From: M55B165 sp051744245
GTDB taxonomy: Bacteria; Actinomycetota; Humimicrobiia; Humimicrobiales; Humimicrobiaceae
DNA: 43,855 nucleotides
NCBI GenBank assembly: GCA_051744245.1
Contig: JBNJCV010000007.1
Location: 1 to 43,855, forward strand
Reading direction: 5' to 3'
Shown: piece after piece, positions 1 to 7,871 of the stretch
How the letters are laid out: each line of letters starts with the position of its first letter
How positions within the stretch are numbered: position 1 is the stretch's first letter
Position numbers and translations under genes: made by a program
The notes under the pieces: generated by a model
What the model was told of the DNA's origin: nothing
Database searches by the model: none
What the model saw: only the letters and a program-made list of their open reading frames with translations

Positions 1-323
1 GGGACTGGTAGAGGTGGTGAAATATTACCCGGTCCTCTGACTGGGTTAGGATGTTTAAAAATTCCCTTAGGTTTTGGGCGCGCTGGCCGGTAGGGCTTAT
101 CATGCTTGCGCTTTCATAAAATATAAATTTTTCTCCCATATTATTAAAACCCCTAAAATTCCCTTTATTTCAGCTTTATATAATAAACAAAAATCTGGTA
201 AATGTTAAAGGAAAATTTGTACAATTACAAGTGTTTTACAAAGGAAAAGATTAACTGGTTTTAAAAGATAAAGCTTAAGTATATAATGTATAATATATAT
301 GAGAGTAAAATAGGTAAAATATT
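1..323. other. Left-edge stretch without an intact gene; promoter-like end
   Basis: No intact gene is supported here. On the plus strand, bases 1-93 are open from the window edge to a TAG and read as a glycine-rich peptide containing GPLTGLGC and LGFGRAGR. This weakly resembles small DUF5320-type glycine/arginine-rich proteins, but it is short and could be chance or a decayed 3' end. Bases 94-323 are very AT-rich. Two overlapping -10-like hexamers, TATAAT at 282-287 and 289-294, sit about 30-40 bases before otsA and probably mark its promoter, but no convincing -35 was found. No terminator hairpin is evident. Confidence 0.3.
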
Positions 324-1727
324 ATGGCAAAAAAGAAAAATCAAAGAATTATTGTAGTATCCAATAGAGTCCCTTACAAGATATCCAGAACCCGCAAGGG
401 AATAAAATACAAAAAAAGTGTAGGAGGTCTGGTTACTGCCCTTGACCCCATACTGCAAAAACAAGGAGGCTTGTGGATAGGTTGGAATGGCTTATCTGGG
501 AGGAATAAGTTTGGCAAAAAAATAGTGGGTATGGAAGGCTATAAGGTAAAATTTTTAAACCTTTCCAAGAAAGATGTAAAGTTCTACTACCATGGATTTT
601 CTAACCGTACTCTCTGGCCTTTATTTCATGGTTTTATATTCCAGGCTTTCTTTAACTTAAATTATTGGAAGTCTTACCGGAGGATAAACAATAAGTTTGC
701 AAATGAAGTATTGGAAGAAGTAAAGGATGATGACACTATCTGGGTCCAGGATTATCACCTGACACTCCTTCCTTCCATATTGAGAAGTAAAAGGCCTAAG
801 GCGAAGATATTATATTTCTTGCATATCCCATTTCCTTGTAATGAAATATACAGGGTGCTTCCCTGGAACAGGCAGATATTGGAGGGACTGCTAGGCTGTG
901 ATGTAGTGGGATTCCAGACAAAAAGGGATGCTCAAAATTTCTTATACAGCTGCAAGCAGGAGCTGGGGCTGTTTGTTGATCACGGTAAAGGTACAGTAGA
1001 CTATAACGGGAGACAGGTAAATGTAAAAAGCTTCCCGATTTCAATTGATTACGGTAAGTTTAACAATATTGCAAAAAAAAGTTCGATAGATGAAGTTTTC
1101 AGTGAGTTCAATGCTTTTGAAAATGTTAAATTAGTCATAAGTGTGGAAAGGCTGGATTACACTAAGGGGATTAAGGAAAGGATATATTCAATACAGAGGT
1201 TCTTTGAAAAGTATCCTGAATACAGAAAAAAAGTAATTTTTGTTCAGATTTCTGTACCCAGCAGAACCAAGATAAAAGAGTATATACAGTTCAAGAGGGA
1301 AATAGATGAACTTGTAGGTAATATAAATGGTCAGTTTGCGGATGAATTGTGGTCGCCAATTAATTATATATATAAAACCATACCCCAGGAAAGGCTTATA
1401 TCCTACTACAAGGCAGCTGACATATGCCTGGTGACCCCACTGCGCGATGGGATGAATTTAATAGCCAAGGAATATGTAAGTTCTAATCCTGAAGGAAATG
1501 GGGTTTTGGTTTTAAGCAGGTTTGCAGGATCAGCAGAAGAAATGAGCAACCATTCAATAATGGTAAATCCTTTTGATTTTGAAGGTGTTGCCAATAGTAT
1601 AAAGAGAGGCTTGGAAATGCCGGTAAAAGAAAGGGAGAAGAAGCTGTTTGCGCTAAGAGAAATAGTCAAAGAAAACAATATTTATAATTGGTCAAAAGAT
1701 TTCCTCAAATATGCCCAGAATAGGTGA
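324..1727 (+). CDS. otsA: Trehalose-6-phosphate synthase (GT20)
   Basis: A 467-residue cytosolic glycosyltransferase that joins a nucleotide-activated glucose to glucose-6-phosphate, the first step of the OtsA-OtsB trehalose route. The N-terminus carries the GT20 signature VVSNRVPY and a GGLVTAL loop (about residues 11-40). WVQDYHLTLLP and FLHIPFP follow near 140-170, SVERLDYTKGI near 272, and the donor-site segment TPLRDGMNLIAKEYV near 370. Length matches stand-alone OtsA. The ATG follows an AT-rich leader with no strong Shine-Dalgarno. The frame stops at TGA, yet the same frame continues downstream into the remains of otsB, so the two may once have been fused or translationally coupled. With otsB broken, dephosphorylation would need another phosphatase. 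Confidence 0.95.
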   Translation: MAKKKNQRIIVVSNRVPYKISRTRKGIKYKKSVGGLVTALDPILQKQGGLWIGWNGLSGRNKFGKKIVGMEGYKVKFLNLSKKDVKFYYHGFSNRTLWPLFHGFIFQAFFNLNYWKSYRRINNKFANEVLEEVKDDDTIWVQDYHLTLLPSILRSKRPKAKILYFLHIPFPCNEIYRVLPWNRQILEGLLGCDVVGFQTKRDAQNFLYSCKQELGLFVDHGKGTVDYNGRQVNVKSFPISIDYGKFNNIAKKSSIDEVFSEFNAFENVKLVISVERLDYTKGIKERIYSIQRFFEKYPEYRKKVIFVQISVPSRTKIKEYIQFKREIDELVGNINGQFADELWSPINYIYKTIPQERLISYYKAADICLVTPLRDGMNLIAKEYVSSNPEGNGVLVLSRFAGSAEEMSNHSIMVNPFDFEGVANSIKRGLEMPVKEREKKLFALREIVKENNIYNWSKDFLKYAQNR

Positions 1728-2518
1728 GACAGGATAAAGCATTTATTAAGCGATCTGGATAATATATTTAGTATTATAAAAAAAGGAAAAATATTTTCCT
1801 ATTCCTCGATTATGATGGGACGTTAGTGGGAATTAAGAAAAAGCCCCAGGACGCAAAGCCTTCAAAAAAGACCCGGGATATACTTCTAAAGCTAGCAGGC
1901 ACAAACAATATTGTAACCGTGCTTGTTTCCGGCCGCCCTATAGGTGATTTACTAAAATTCTTTAATCAGGTCAACATTAGCAATATAAATTTTATTGGGA
2001 CCACGGAGCAGAGTTAAAGTACAGCGGCAAAGACATGTGCATATTGGATGCTGCAAAAAAGTAATGAGTCAATTGGATAAAATTAAAGCAGAAGTGGTAA
2101 GCAGCTTAAAAGAGTTCCCCTGCTTTTATATTGAAGACAAGAAAGTATCTTTTGCAATACATTATAGGAATTGCCCTAAAGAAAATCTGGGCAACTTGGA
2201 AAAAGTAAAAAGCATTATTGAAAAATATAAAAAAGTCATGCCTATCAATGCCATTGAAGGGAAAAAGTAATTGAAGTTAAACCTAGCAATATAAATAAGG
2301 GCAAAGCCATAAATACTTTAAGGGAAAGTTCTGGGCTAAATGATTCTATAAGCATATGCATAGGTGATGATGTGACTGATGAATGTATGTTTAGGGAAAT
2401 TGAAGATAGTTTAAATATTAAAGTAGGCAGAGGCATTGAAAGCAAGGGAGATTATTACTTAGTAAATGTGGGTGAAGTACAAAAATTTTTAAATCTTTTT
2501 ATCCAAGCATTTCAATAA
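1728..2518 (+). pseudogene. otsB: Trehalose-6-phosphate phosphatase, broken by four frameshifts
   Basis: HAD-family OtsB homology is complete but spread over all three frames. The segment ending KKGKIF (to about 1795) is in the otsA frame. The catalytic LDYDGTLV and VSGRP lie in the next frame (about 1796-2002), then GAELKYSGKDM (2005-2061), then IHYRNCPKENLG (2064-2262), then VIEVKP, GDDVTDE and the stop (2267-2518). Each switch needs one extra base, and each falls in a homopolymer (T at about 1794, C at 2001, A at 2055, A at 2262), so all four are single-base losses in the same direction. No start codon is evident after the otsA stop. Either this is a real decaying gene or the reference has homopolymer errors here. 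Its 3' end overlaps the convergent dehydratase gene by 20 bases. Confidence 0.85.
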
Positions 2519-3758
2519 ATCCTTGGATTCTGGTACTAAGCTGGCCTTTGGAATAGTTGTTTTTATCAACGCAGTCTCCATCCAGTATGAGGGTAGGTAC
2601 CCCGATACCTGTTAGTGAATCCTTTATAATCCTGGCTCCTGCATTATTTTGTCTGCATCCCCAGTGGGAGAAAATAACTGCACCATCAATCTTGTAATCT
2701 TCAACCATTTCCAATATTGTTTTTACCCGGTTATCAATAGGGCCTCTCAAGTAATGGGAAAGCATTTTCTTTGCCAGGCTCTGAAATGGATTACCTGGAT
2801 CCAGCTTTGGCCAGTATACGTAATTTATCTCTTCAAAAACTACCTTGCAGTTTCCGTTTTCCATTAATTCAAAAATATCATTCCTATAATAAGGCTTTAA
2901 ATGCAACCACAGTATTTTTTTCTTGTGGTTGCTTTTTTGTTTATGAGTATAAGCTTTTAGTTCACGGTGCATATTCTTATAAAGTAAAATAGCATCCCTG
3001 GTCCCGGCCAATCCATGGAAGGGAAGGATAAAATTAAGCCCGTTAAAATTTTGGGGGTAATCAATAAGAGTTCTCCTTATCCCGTTTACTTTAATAGCCC
3101 AGCCCCTGAACTGGTTAGAATTATTAATAATTTTTTTAAATTTATCCGGGTTAAGCTGCCTGCCTGTTTTTCTGGCTATGTCTTTGCTTATTTCTTTCAA
3201 TTGCGCTGAAAGGTAAGCTAATGATTTTTCATTGTAATCATAAGGCACATCAATGAGGTAGAAATTTTTTTCCAATCCATATTTTTTTGCATAAATATAA
3301 AAGGACTTTTGCGCAGCATCGCATGCCAAGTTGGTGCATATTATAAATTTAGGCTTGGGGAATAAGTCCATTTCTACTGCCCCCGAGGCGCTTCTGTGGA
3401 ATGTGCATAAATCCTGTGAATACCAGTGTTTTGTGGCTGTAGATAAAGTTTTATCAGCAATGCCCATTCCGGCTGTAAAACCTGCCAGAACTTCAGGTAG
3501 AAAAGGGGTAAGGCCAAGGCTGTAAAATAATTCATAGGGCAGGAACAGGGAGCCGTAAGCAATCCAGTTTTTTTCTGAATATGCTTTCTGGAGGCTTTTT
3601 ATGCTTGAAATGTTAAGGTATTTATCGGAGGCGGATTTAAATGTCCGGGTAAAAAAGAACAGTACCGGCTTTTTTGAAGCTACAAACAATATCCTTCTGA
3701 TAAATTTCCGGTTTAGGTTTTGTTTTATTCGCTTTTTTAAGCTTTCTTTAAAGTTCAT
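2499..3758 (-). CDS. 2-hydroxyacyl-CoA dehydratase family subunit (HgdB/BcrC-like), larger
   Basis: A 419-residue member of the 2-hydroxyacyl-CoA dehydratase / benzoyl-CoA reductase / double-cubane protein superfamily, whose members hold a [4Fe-4S] cluster in each subunit. Family marks are LPYELFYSLGLTPF (about 75), CTFHRSASG, NLACDAAQKS (about 145), the late GAVIFSHWGCRQ and the C-terminal RIQGFIEML. The residue four before the Pro of PxEL, Cys in the partner subunit, is Ser here, so the cluster may be held differently. It starts four bases after the partner's stop, so the two are co-transcribed. No HgdC-type activator ATPase lies nearby. The substrate cannot be assigned: hydroxyacyl-CoA dehydration is one option and a double-cubane reductase is another. 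Confidence 0.8.
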   Translation of the reverse strand: MNFKESLKKRIKQNLNRKFIRRILFVASKKPVLFFFTRTFKSASDKYLNISSIKSLQKAYSEKNWIAYGSLFLPYELFYSLGLTPFLPEVLAGFTAGMGIADKTLSTATKHWYSQDLCTFHRSASGAVEMDLFPKPKFIICTNLACDAAQKSFYIYAKKYGLEKNFYLIDVPYDYNEKSLAYLSAQLKEISKDIARKTGRQLNPDKFKKIINNSNQFRGWAIKVNGIRRTLIDYPQNFNGLNFILPFHGLAGTRDAILLYKNMHRELKAYTHKQKSNHKKKILWLHLKPYYRNDIFELMENGNCKVVFEEINYVYWPKLDPGNPFQSLAKKMLSHYLRGPIDNRVKTILEMVEDYKIDGAVIFSHWGCRQNNAGARIIKDSLTGIGVPTLILDGDCVDKNNYSKGQLSTRIQGFIEMLG

Positions 3759-3762
3759 ATGT

Positions 3763-4830
3763 TTATATCATTTCTAAAAATGCTTGTATTCTGGTCTTTA
3801 CCTGGCCTTCGGAAAAATTATTATATTCAATTTCTAAATATAGTGATGGTTTACCTAATTCTTTTAGCTCTTCCTTTAGCAGAGGGTAAAAGTATAAAGT
3901 GTTGTCGCAAAATTTAAGGGAAATATAAATTATGCCGTCAATACCGTAAATGTTAATGTTTTCTTTTACTTCTGTTAGTTTGTCACCGAGATTTGCAATT
4001 CTCATGCATGAAGGCTTGTTAATATATCTTTTTGCTATGGAACCCAAAGGATTGCTGCCTGTTTCTACAAGGCCTTCAAAATAACGGTTGGCGCTACAGG
4101 TATCCTGGTAGGAGATAGTGGTCTCCAGGCCTGAAAAAAGCTTCCACAGCCTGTCTTCATTTATAAAATTGCCTATCAGCAGGATATTGGGCTTCCTGTT
4201 TTTGGTTTTTCTTTTATCTACAGCTTTAATATAACTTTCCAGCTCCTTTACAAATACATGCGGGCTTGAATTTGCTGATATCTTTAGAATTTCATTGTAG
4301 CTGGCTATGCTTATTATAGAATTTCTATACATATTGCTTAACTTTTTTAGGTTTTCCCTTTTATGGTTTAAGACTTTTATCGATTCCTGTAGCCTTTTAG
4401 TTGTAACCTGACTTCCTCCAATGCTGTCTAGGAAGCTGGCCATTTTTTTTAAATTGTATTTAAAATAATCTATAGCATCAGTATTCTTGTTTTTTGGTAT
4501 ATCCAGCATAAATGTTGGAAGGCTTGAATACTTATTAACTGTATCAAATAGCCTTCTCATGCCGTCACATGAATTAGTAAAAACAATTCCCTTAAAATCC
4601 GTTTCGCCAGCTAAGAGATTTTCCCAAATGGATTTTAAGTAAGGGCAAAAATTTATGGGGAAAAACCCTTCTGCTTTGCTGTATTCCTTAGTTCCGTAAA
4701 TCCGGAAAGGGGTGAACCCTGCTGAATATATTAACTCTTCCGGGGTGTAGGTACACATCCATCCCACCACGTCTTTATTTGTATTTGCGGAATCTCTGAA
4801 GTGCTCCTTTATGCTTTTAATCTTTTCCAT
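3763..4830 (-). CDS. 2-hydroxyacyl-CoA dehydratase family subunit (HgdB-like), smaller
   Basis: A 355-residue partner of the downstream dehydratase-type subunit. The three conserved cluster cysteines are in the usual contexts: WMCTYTPEELIYSAG (about residue 26), INFCPYLKS (about 62) and NSCDGMRR (about 89). The late DGIIYISLKFCD and the C-terminal RIQAFLEM are also standard. These features fit an oxygen-sensitive [4Fe-4S] heterodimer acting on CoA thioesters. The ATG lies inside the 3' end of the upstream lipoprotein gene (14-base overlap), so the three minus-strand genes form one transcription unit. Which member of the family this is (dehydratase, benzoyl-CoA-reductase-like or double-cubane enzyme) cannot be told without a phylogeny and without the activator gene. 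Confidence 0.8.
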   Translation of the reverse strand: MEKIKSIKEHFRDSANTNKDVVGWMCTYTPEELIYSAGFTPFRIYGTKEYSKAEGFFPINFCPYLKSIWENLLAGETDFKGIVFTNSCDGMRRLFDTVNKYSSLPTFMLDIPKNKNTDAIDYFKYNLKKMASFLDSIGGSQVTTKRLQESIKVLNHKRENLKKLSNMYRNSIISIASYNEILKISANSSPHVFVKELESYIKAVDKRKTKNRKPNILLIGNFINEDRLWKLFSGLETTISYQDTCSANRYFEGLVETGSNPLGSIAKRYINKPSCMRIANLGDKLTEVKENINIYGIDGIIYISLKFCDNTLYFYPLLKEELKELGKPSLYLEIEYNNFSEGQVKTRIQAFLEMI

Positions 4831-5338
4831 ATATTATTTCTTCATTTCTTTCAAATTTTTGTGCTATTCCTATATGGCCCCAGAAGTCTTCTATAGCCAT
4901 TCCATCTATAGTACCACTGCCCTTTCCATTAACCGTAATTTCTACTTCTTCTATTTCTTCAAATTGAGTTAGGGTATTGACTATTGAGTATATTGCTAAA
5001 TTTTCTGTAGTAGAACTATGGGGGATACCCTGGTCGGTAATAATTTCTTCACTAAAGTCAACCACAGCTGTATGGTTTTCAATATTTACATAATTTACTT
5101 TAACTGTTTTTGGCAATGTGGCTACAAGGCCTTCTTGTTTGGGTCCCTTTATTAGCTCCTGGATTGAATTTTTATAGATTTTGTCTGTGCTAACCTGTCT
5201 ACTTTCTTCTACCAGGTAAAAACTATTCTCAATATCTTTTGCAAAATACAGGGAAATTTCCTGTTTGGTGCACCCTGTCATCATAAAGGAGATTAATATT
5301 ATAGCTACCAGTATAGGAAAAATTATTTTAACTTTCAT
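4817..5338 (-). CDS. GerMN-domain lipoprotein
   Basis: A 173-residue exported lipoprotein: a basic start, a hydrophobic stretch (about residues 5-20), and the lipobox MTGC with Cys23 as the predicted lipidation site. The rest is a GerMN (sporulation/spore-germination GerM-type) domain, seen in YFAKD, IQELIKGP, AVVDFSEEI and the NTLTQFEEIEEVEITVNG stretch. I chose the ATG at 5338 because GAGGTGG sits just ahead of it; a GTG nine bases upstream lies inside that Shine-Dalgarno. GerMN domains also occur in non-sporulating bacteria as cell-surface proteins, so this is not evidence for sporulation. It heads the minus-strand unit with the two dehydratase subunits and overlaps the first by 14 bases; no functional link is known. 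Confidence 0.8.
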   Translation of the reverse strand: MKVKIIFPILVAIILISFMMTGCTKQEISLYFAKDIENSFYLVEESRQVSTDKIYKNSIQELIKGPKQEGLVATLPKTVKVNYVNIENHTAVVDFSEEIITDQGIPHSSTTENLAIYSIVNTLTQFEEIEEVEITVNGKGSGTIDGMAIEDFWGHIGIAQKFERNEEIIYGKD

Positions 5339-5488
5339 TTTTACCACCTCACATATTTGACTCTAATAAATATTAAAATAAAAGGGATATTTTGTATAGG
5401 GAGGGGTAAATAAATATTTAAATATTACAAAATTTGATTTCTAGGTGTTATTATTATTTATGCTTATAAATCTTTACAGGGAGGAATT

Positions 5489-6004
5489 ATGGGAAGCGGT
5501 TTAGTTATAATTGACATGTTAAATGATTTTGTAAAAAAGGATGCTCCTCTTTATGTTTCTAATATTGAAAGTATTATTGACCCTATAAAAAGGGAAATAG
5601 AGAAGGCTAAGACCAATGACATGCCTGTAATCTATCTATGTGACAGTCATGACCAGGATGACAAGGAATTTGATAAATTTCCTCCGCATGCAATTAAAAA
5701 CACTGAAGGGGCTAAAGTAATTGATCAGCTTAGACCCCAGGGCAGCGACATAATAATAAAGAAAGAAACTTTTTTAGGCTTCTATAAAACCAGGATGAAT
5801 GAAATTCTGGGTAAAATGTCTGTAGACAAGCTAATTATTGTTGGCTGCGTAACTAATATTTGTGTTTATTACTTGGCCATAGAAGCTGTATCCAGAGGAT
5901 ATAAAGTGGATGTTGTAAAGGATGCAGTTATTGGATTAAATAAAAGGGACCATAATTGGGCATTAAAGCAGATGAAAAATATTTTAAAGGTAAATATAGT
6001 ATAA
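5489..6004 (+). CDS. Nicotinamidase / isochorismatase-like cysteine hydrolase
   Basis: A 171-residue isochorismatase-fold hydrolase. The triad expected for nicotinamidase is present: Asp9 (VIIDMLNDF), a Lys in IIIKKETF (residues 91-92) and Cys125 in VTNICVYY. A CDSH segment with Asp52 and His54, plus His67 (FPPH), fits the metal site of nicotinamidases, although the third His of the usual D-H-H set is not clear. The gene is followed after 10 bases by nicotinate phosphoribosyltransferase. That pairing makes deamidation of nicotinamide to nicotinate for NAD salvage the best reading; the gene would then be pncA. A strong GGGAGG lies 5 bases before the ATG. Confidence 0.85.
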   Translation: MGSGLVIIDMLNDFVKKDAPLYVSNIESIIDPIKREIEKAKTNDMPVIYLCDSHDQDDKEFDKFPPHAIKNTEGAKVIDQLRPQGSDIIIKKETFLGFYKTRMNEILGKMSVDKLIIVGCVTNICVYYLAIEAVSRGYKVDVVKDAVIGLNKRDHNWALKQMKNILKVNIV

Positions 6005-6014
6005 AGGGGCAGGC

Positions 6015-7181
6015 ATGTTTTATATTGCTAATGAAGATGACATAAAAGAGGGCAAGGTAACTGATATATACTTTAAAAGATCCGAGGAAATATTAAAAAA
6101 ACTGGGAAAAGATGTTTCTGTAAAAGCTGAAGTATTTTTAAAGAGTTTCCCCAACAATTATCAATGGGGAGTCTTAGCCGGCATTGAAGAAAGTATTAAC
6201 CTGCTGAAAAATGGTAAAGATATCTCAGTAAGGGGCATGCCGGAAGGGATCATATTTAAAGAGTTTGAACCAGTAATGTCAATAGAGGGAAATTACCTGG
6301 ATTTTGGAGTTTTTGAGACTTCCATTTTAGGTTTCCTTTGCCAGTCCAGCGGAATTACCACTAAGGCAGCAAGGTGCAAGCTTGCTGCCGGGGATAAGCC
6401 TGTATATAGTTTTGGGGCCCGGAGGGTCCACCCTGCAATTACTCCCATGGTCGAAAGATGCGCCTATATTGGGGGCGCAGACGGGGTGTCCACTATTTTA
6501 GGAGCAGAAGCCATTGGCAGCCAGGCAATTGGCACCATGCCCCATGCTTTAATCCTTATAGTGGGGGATACAGTTGAAGCCACCAAGGCTTTTAATGAAA
6601 TTATTAAACCAAAGGTAAAAAGGATATCTCTTATTGACACTTTCAATGATGAAAAATTTGAGGCTATCCGGGTAAGCAAGGCTTTAGGCAAGGACCTGTT
6701 TGGAATAAGGCTGGATACCCCTGGATCAAGGAGGGGGGATTTCAAGAAGATTTTAGAAGAAGTCAGATGGGAGCTAGACATAAGAGGTTTTAAGGATATT
6801 AAGTTAGTGGTAAGTGGAGGCTTGGATGAAGATGATATCCTGGACTTGAATTATATTGTGGATTCATATGGGGTAGGTACTTCAATTTCAGGAGCAAGGG
6901 TAATGGATTTTGCTCTGGATATTGTAGAGATAGAAGGTCACAAAGTGGCCAAAAGGGGGAAAATGTCTGGGGCTAAAAAAGTGTTAAAGTGCCAGAACTG
7001 CTTTTACCATAAAACGGTTTTGGAAGAAGACAATAACAGTTACGGATGTCCTGAGTGTGGAGGAAAGCTTGAAGACCTGTTTGTGGACATGATTAAGGAT
7101 AAAAAAGTGGTATATGATTTCCCCCCGGCAGCAAAGATAAGGGAAAAGGTATTACAACAGTTTAAATATATAGAGTTATAG
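6015..7181 (+). CDS. pncB: Nicotinate phosphoribosyltransferase
   Basis: A 388-residue enzyme that makes nicotinate mononucleotide from nicotinate and PRPP (Preiss-Handler NAD salvage). Recognisable are the substrate-site GARRVHPAI (about residue 135), ADGVSTILGAEAIG, the GTMPHALI loop, RLDTPGSRRGD and VSGGLDEDDI. The C-terminus carries a zinc-ribbon-like tail with CxxC pairs CQNC and CPEC, typical of the shorter archaeal/clostridial NAPRTase type. The upstream nicotinamidase-like gene supplies its substrate. The ATG follows AGGGGCAGGC. The downstream phosphatase starts 9 bases after its stop. Confidence 0.92.
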   Translation: MFYIANEDDIKEGKVTDIYFKRSEEILKKLGKDVSVKAEVFLKSFPNNYQWGVLAGIEESINLLKNGKDISVRGMPEGIIFKEFEPVMSIEGNYLDFGVFETSILGFLCQSSGITTKAARCKLAAGDKPVYSFGARRVHPAITPMVERCAYIGGADGVSTILGAEAIGSQAIGTMPHALILIVGDTVEATKAFNEIIKPKVKRISLIDTFNDEKFEAIRVSKALGKDLFGIRLDTPGSRRGDFKKILEEVRWELDIRGFKDIKLVVSGGLDEDDILDLNYIVDSYGVGTSISGARVMDFALDIVEIEGHKVAKRGKMSGAKKVLKCQNCFYHKTVLEEDNNSYGCPECGGKLEDLFVDMIKDKKVVYDFPPAAKIREKVLQQFKYIEL

Positions 7182-7189
7182 GGGGATAG

Positions 7190-7858
7190 ATGGGAGTAAA
7201 ACTGTTTTTGGTAAGGCATGGCCAGACCCAATGGAACCTGGAAGGAAGGTATCAGGGGGACAGGGATATAGAACTTACGCCTATAGGCGTAAGTCAAGGA
7301 GAACTTGCGTCCAGGTATTTATCAAATGTTAATTTTTCAAATATTTATAGCAGCCCTTTAAAGAGGGCTCTGGATACCGCTAATCTTTTAAATAATGGCA
7401 GGGGCAAAGAAATAATAATTAAGGAGAATTTAAAGGAAATTAATTTTGGCAAATGGGAAGGATTAAAGTTTGCCCAGATAAATGACAAATACCATGATGA
7501 CTACCAGAACTGGCTCGAGGACCCTTTTGGCAACCCGCCAACTGAAGGGGAAGATTTTGGATCCTTTATCGGGAGGACTTCTAATGAGATAAGCAATATT
7601 GTCCAGGAGAATAAAGATAGGTCTAATGTAGCAATTGCCACCCATGGCGGGGTAATCATAGCCTTGCTTGTGCATTGGCTGAGGATACCCAAGTCACGCT
7701 GGCGTTCATTAATACAAAGACAGGGGGCTATAAATGTTGCTGTAATCCATGAGGGGTTTCCTTATGTGTCTTTGGTAAATTATACCGGGCATTTGCATGA
7801 TGTTTATGATGAAAGCGATGATAAGGTTATAGAAATTTATAGCAAAATTAAAAAATAA
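7190..7858 (+). CDS. Histidine phosphatase family protein (phosphoglycerate-mutase-like)
   Basis: A 222-residue branch-1 histidine phosphatase. The phospho-accepting His10 lies in LVRHGQTQWN, followed by RYQGDRDIELTPIG, SPLKRALDTA, the acid residue in INFGKWEG (about 85), and the second catalytic His in ATHGGVI (about 153). Such enzymes include cofactor-dependent mutases, alpha-ribazole phosphatase and general phosphomonoesterases; sequence alone does not settle the substrate. It sits in an operon with pncB upstream and mscS 14 bases downstream, with no cobalamin genes nearby, so the cobC reading is not favoured. Confidence 0.85.
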   Translation: MGVKLFLVRHGQTQWNLEGRYQGDRDIELTPIGVSQGELASRYLSNVNFSNIYSSPLKRALDTANLLNNGRGKEIIIKENLKEINFGKWEGLKFAQINDKYHDDYQNWLEDPFGNPPTEGEDFGSFIGRTSNEISNIVQENKDRSNVAIATHGGVIIALLVHWLRIPKSRWRSLIQRQGAINVAVIHEGFPYVSLVNYTGHLHDVYDESDDKVIEIYSKIKK

Positions 7859-7871
7859 GGGAGGTTTATTT

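Noticed and set aside
1725..1727. TGA between otsA and otsB remains as possible recoded codon (selenocysteine or alternative code)
   Set aside because: TGA ends many intact genes here (for example clpC, mcsA, greA), there is no SECIS-like hairpin obvious, and otsB is broken by further frameshifts.
4817..5338. GerMN protein as evidence of a spore-former
   Set aside because: GerMN domains occur in many non-sporulating bacteria, and no other sporulation gene (sigH, spo genes) is in the window.
7190..7858. Histidine phosphatase as CobC (alpha-ribazole phosphatase)
   Set aside because: No cobalamin genes nearby and the motif set is shared by all branch-1 members.
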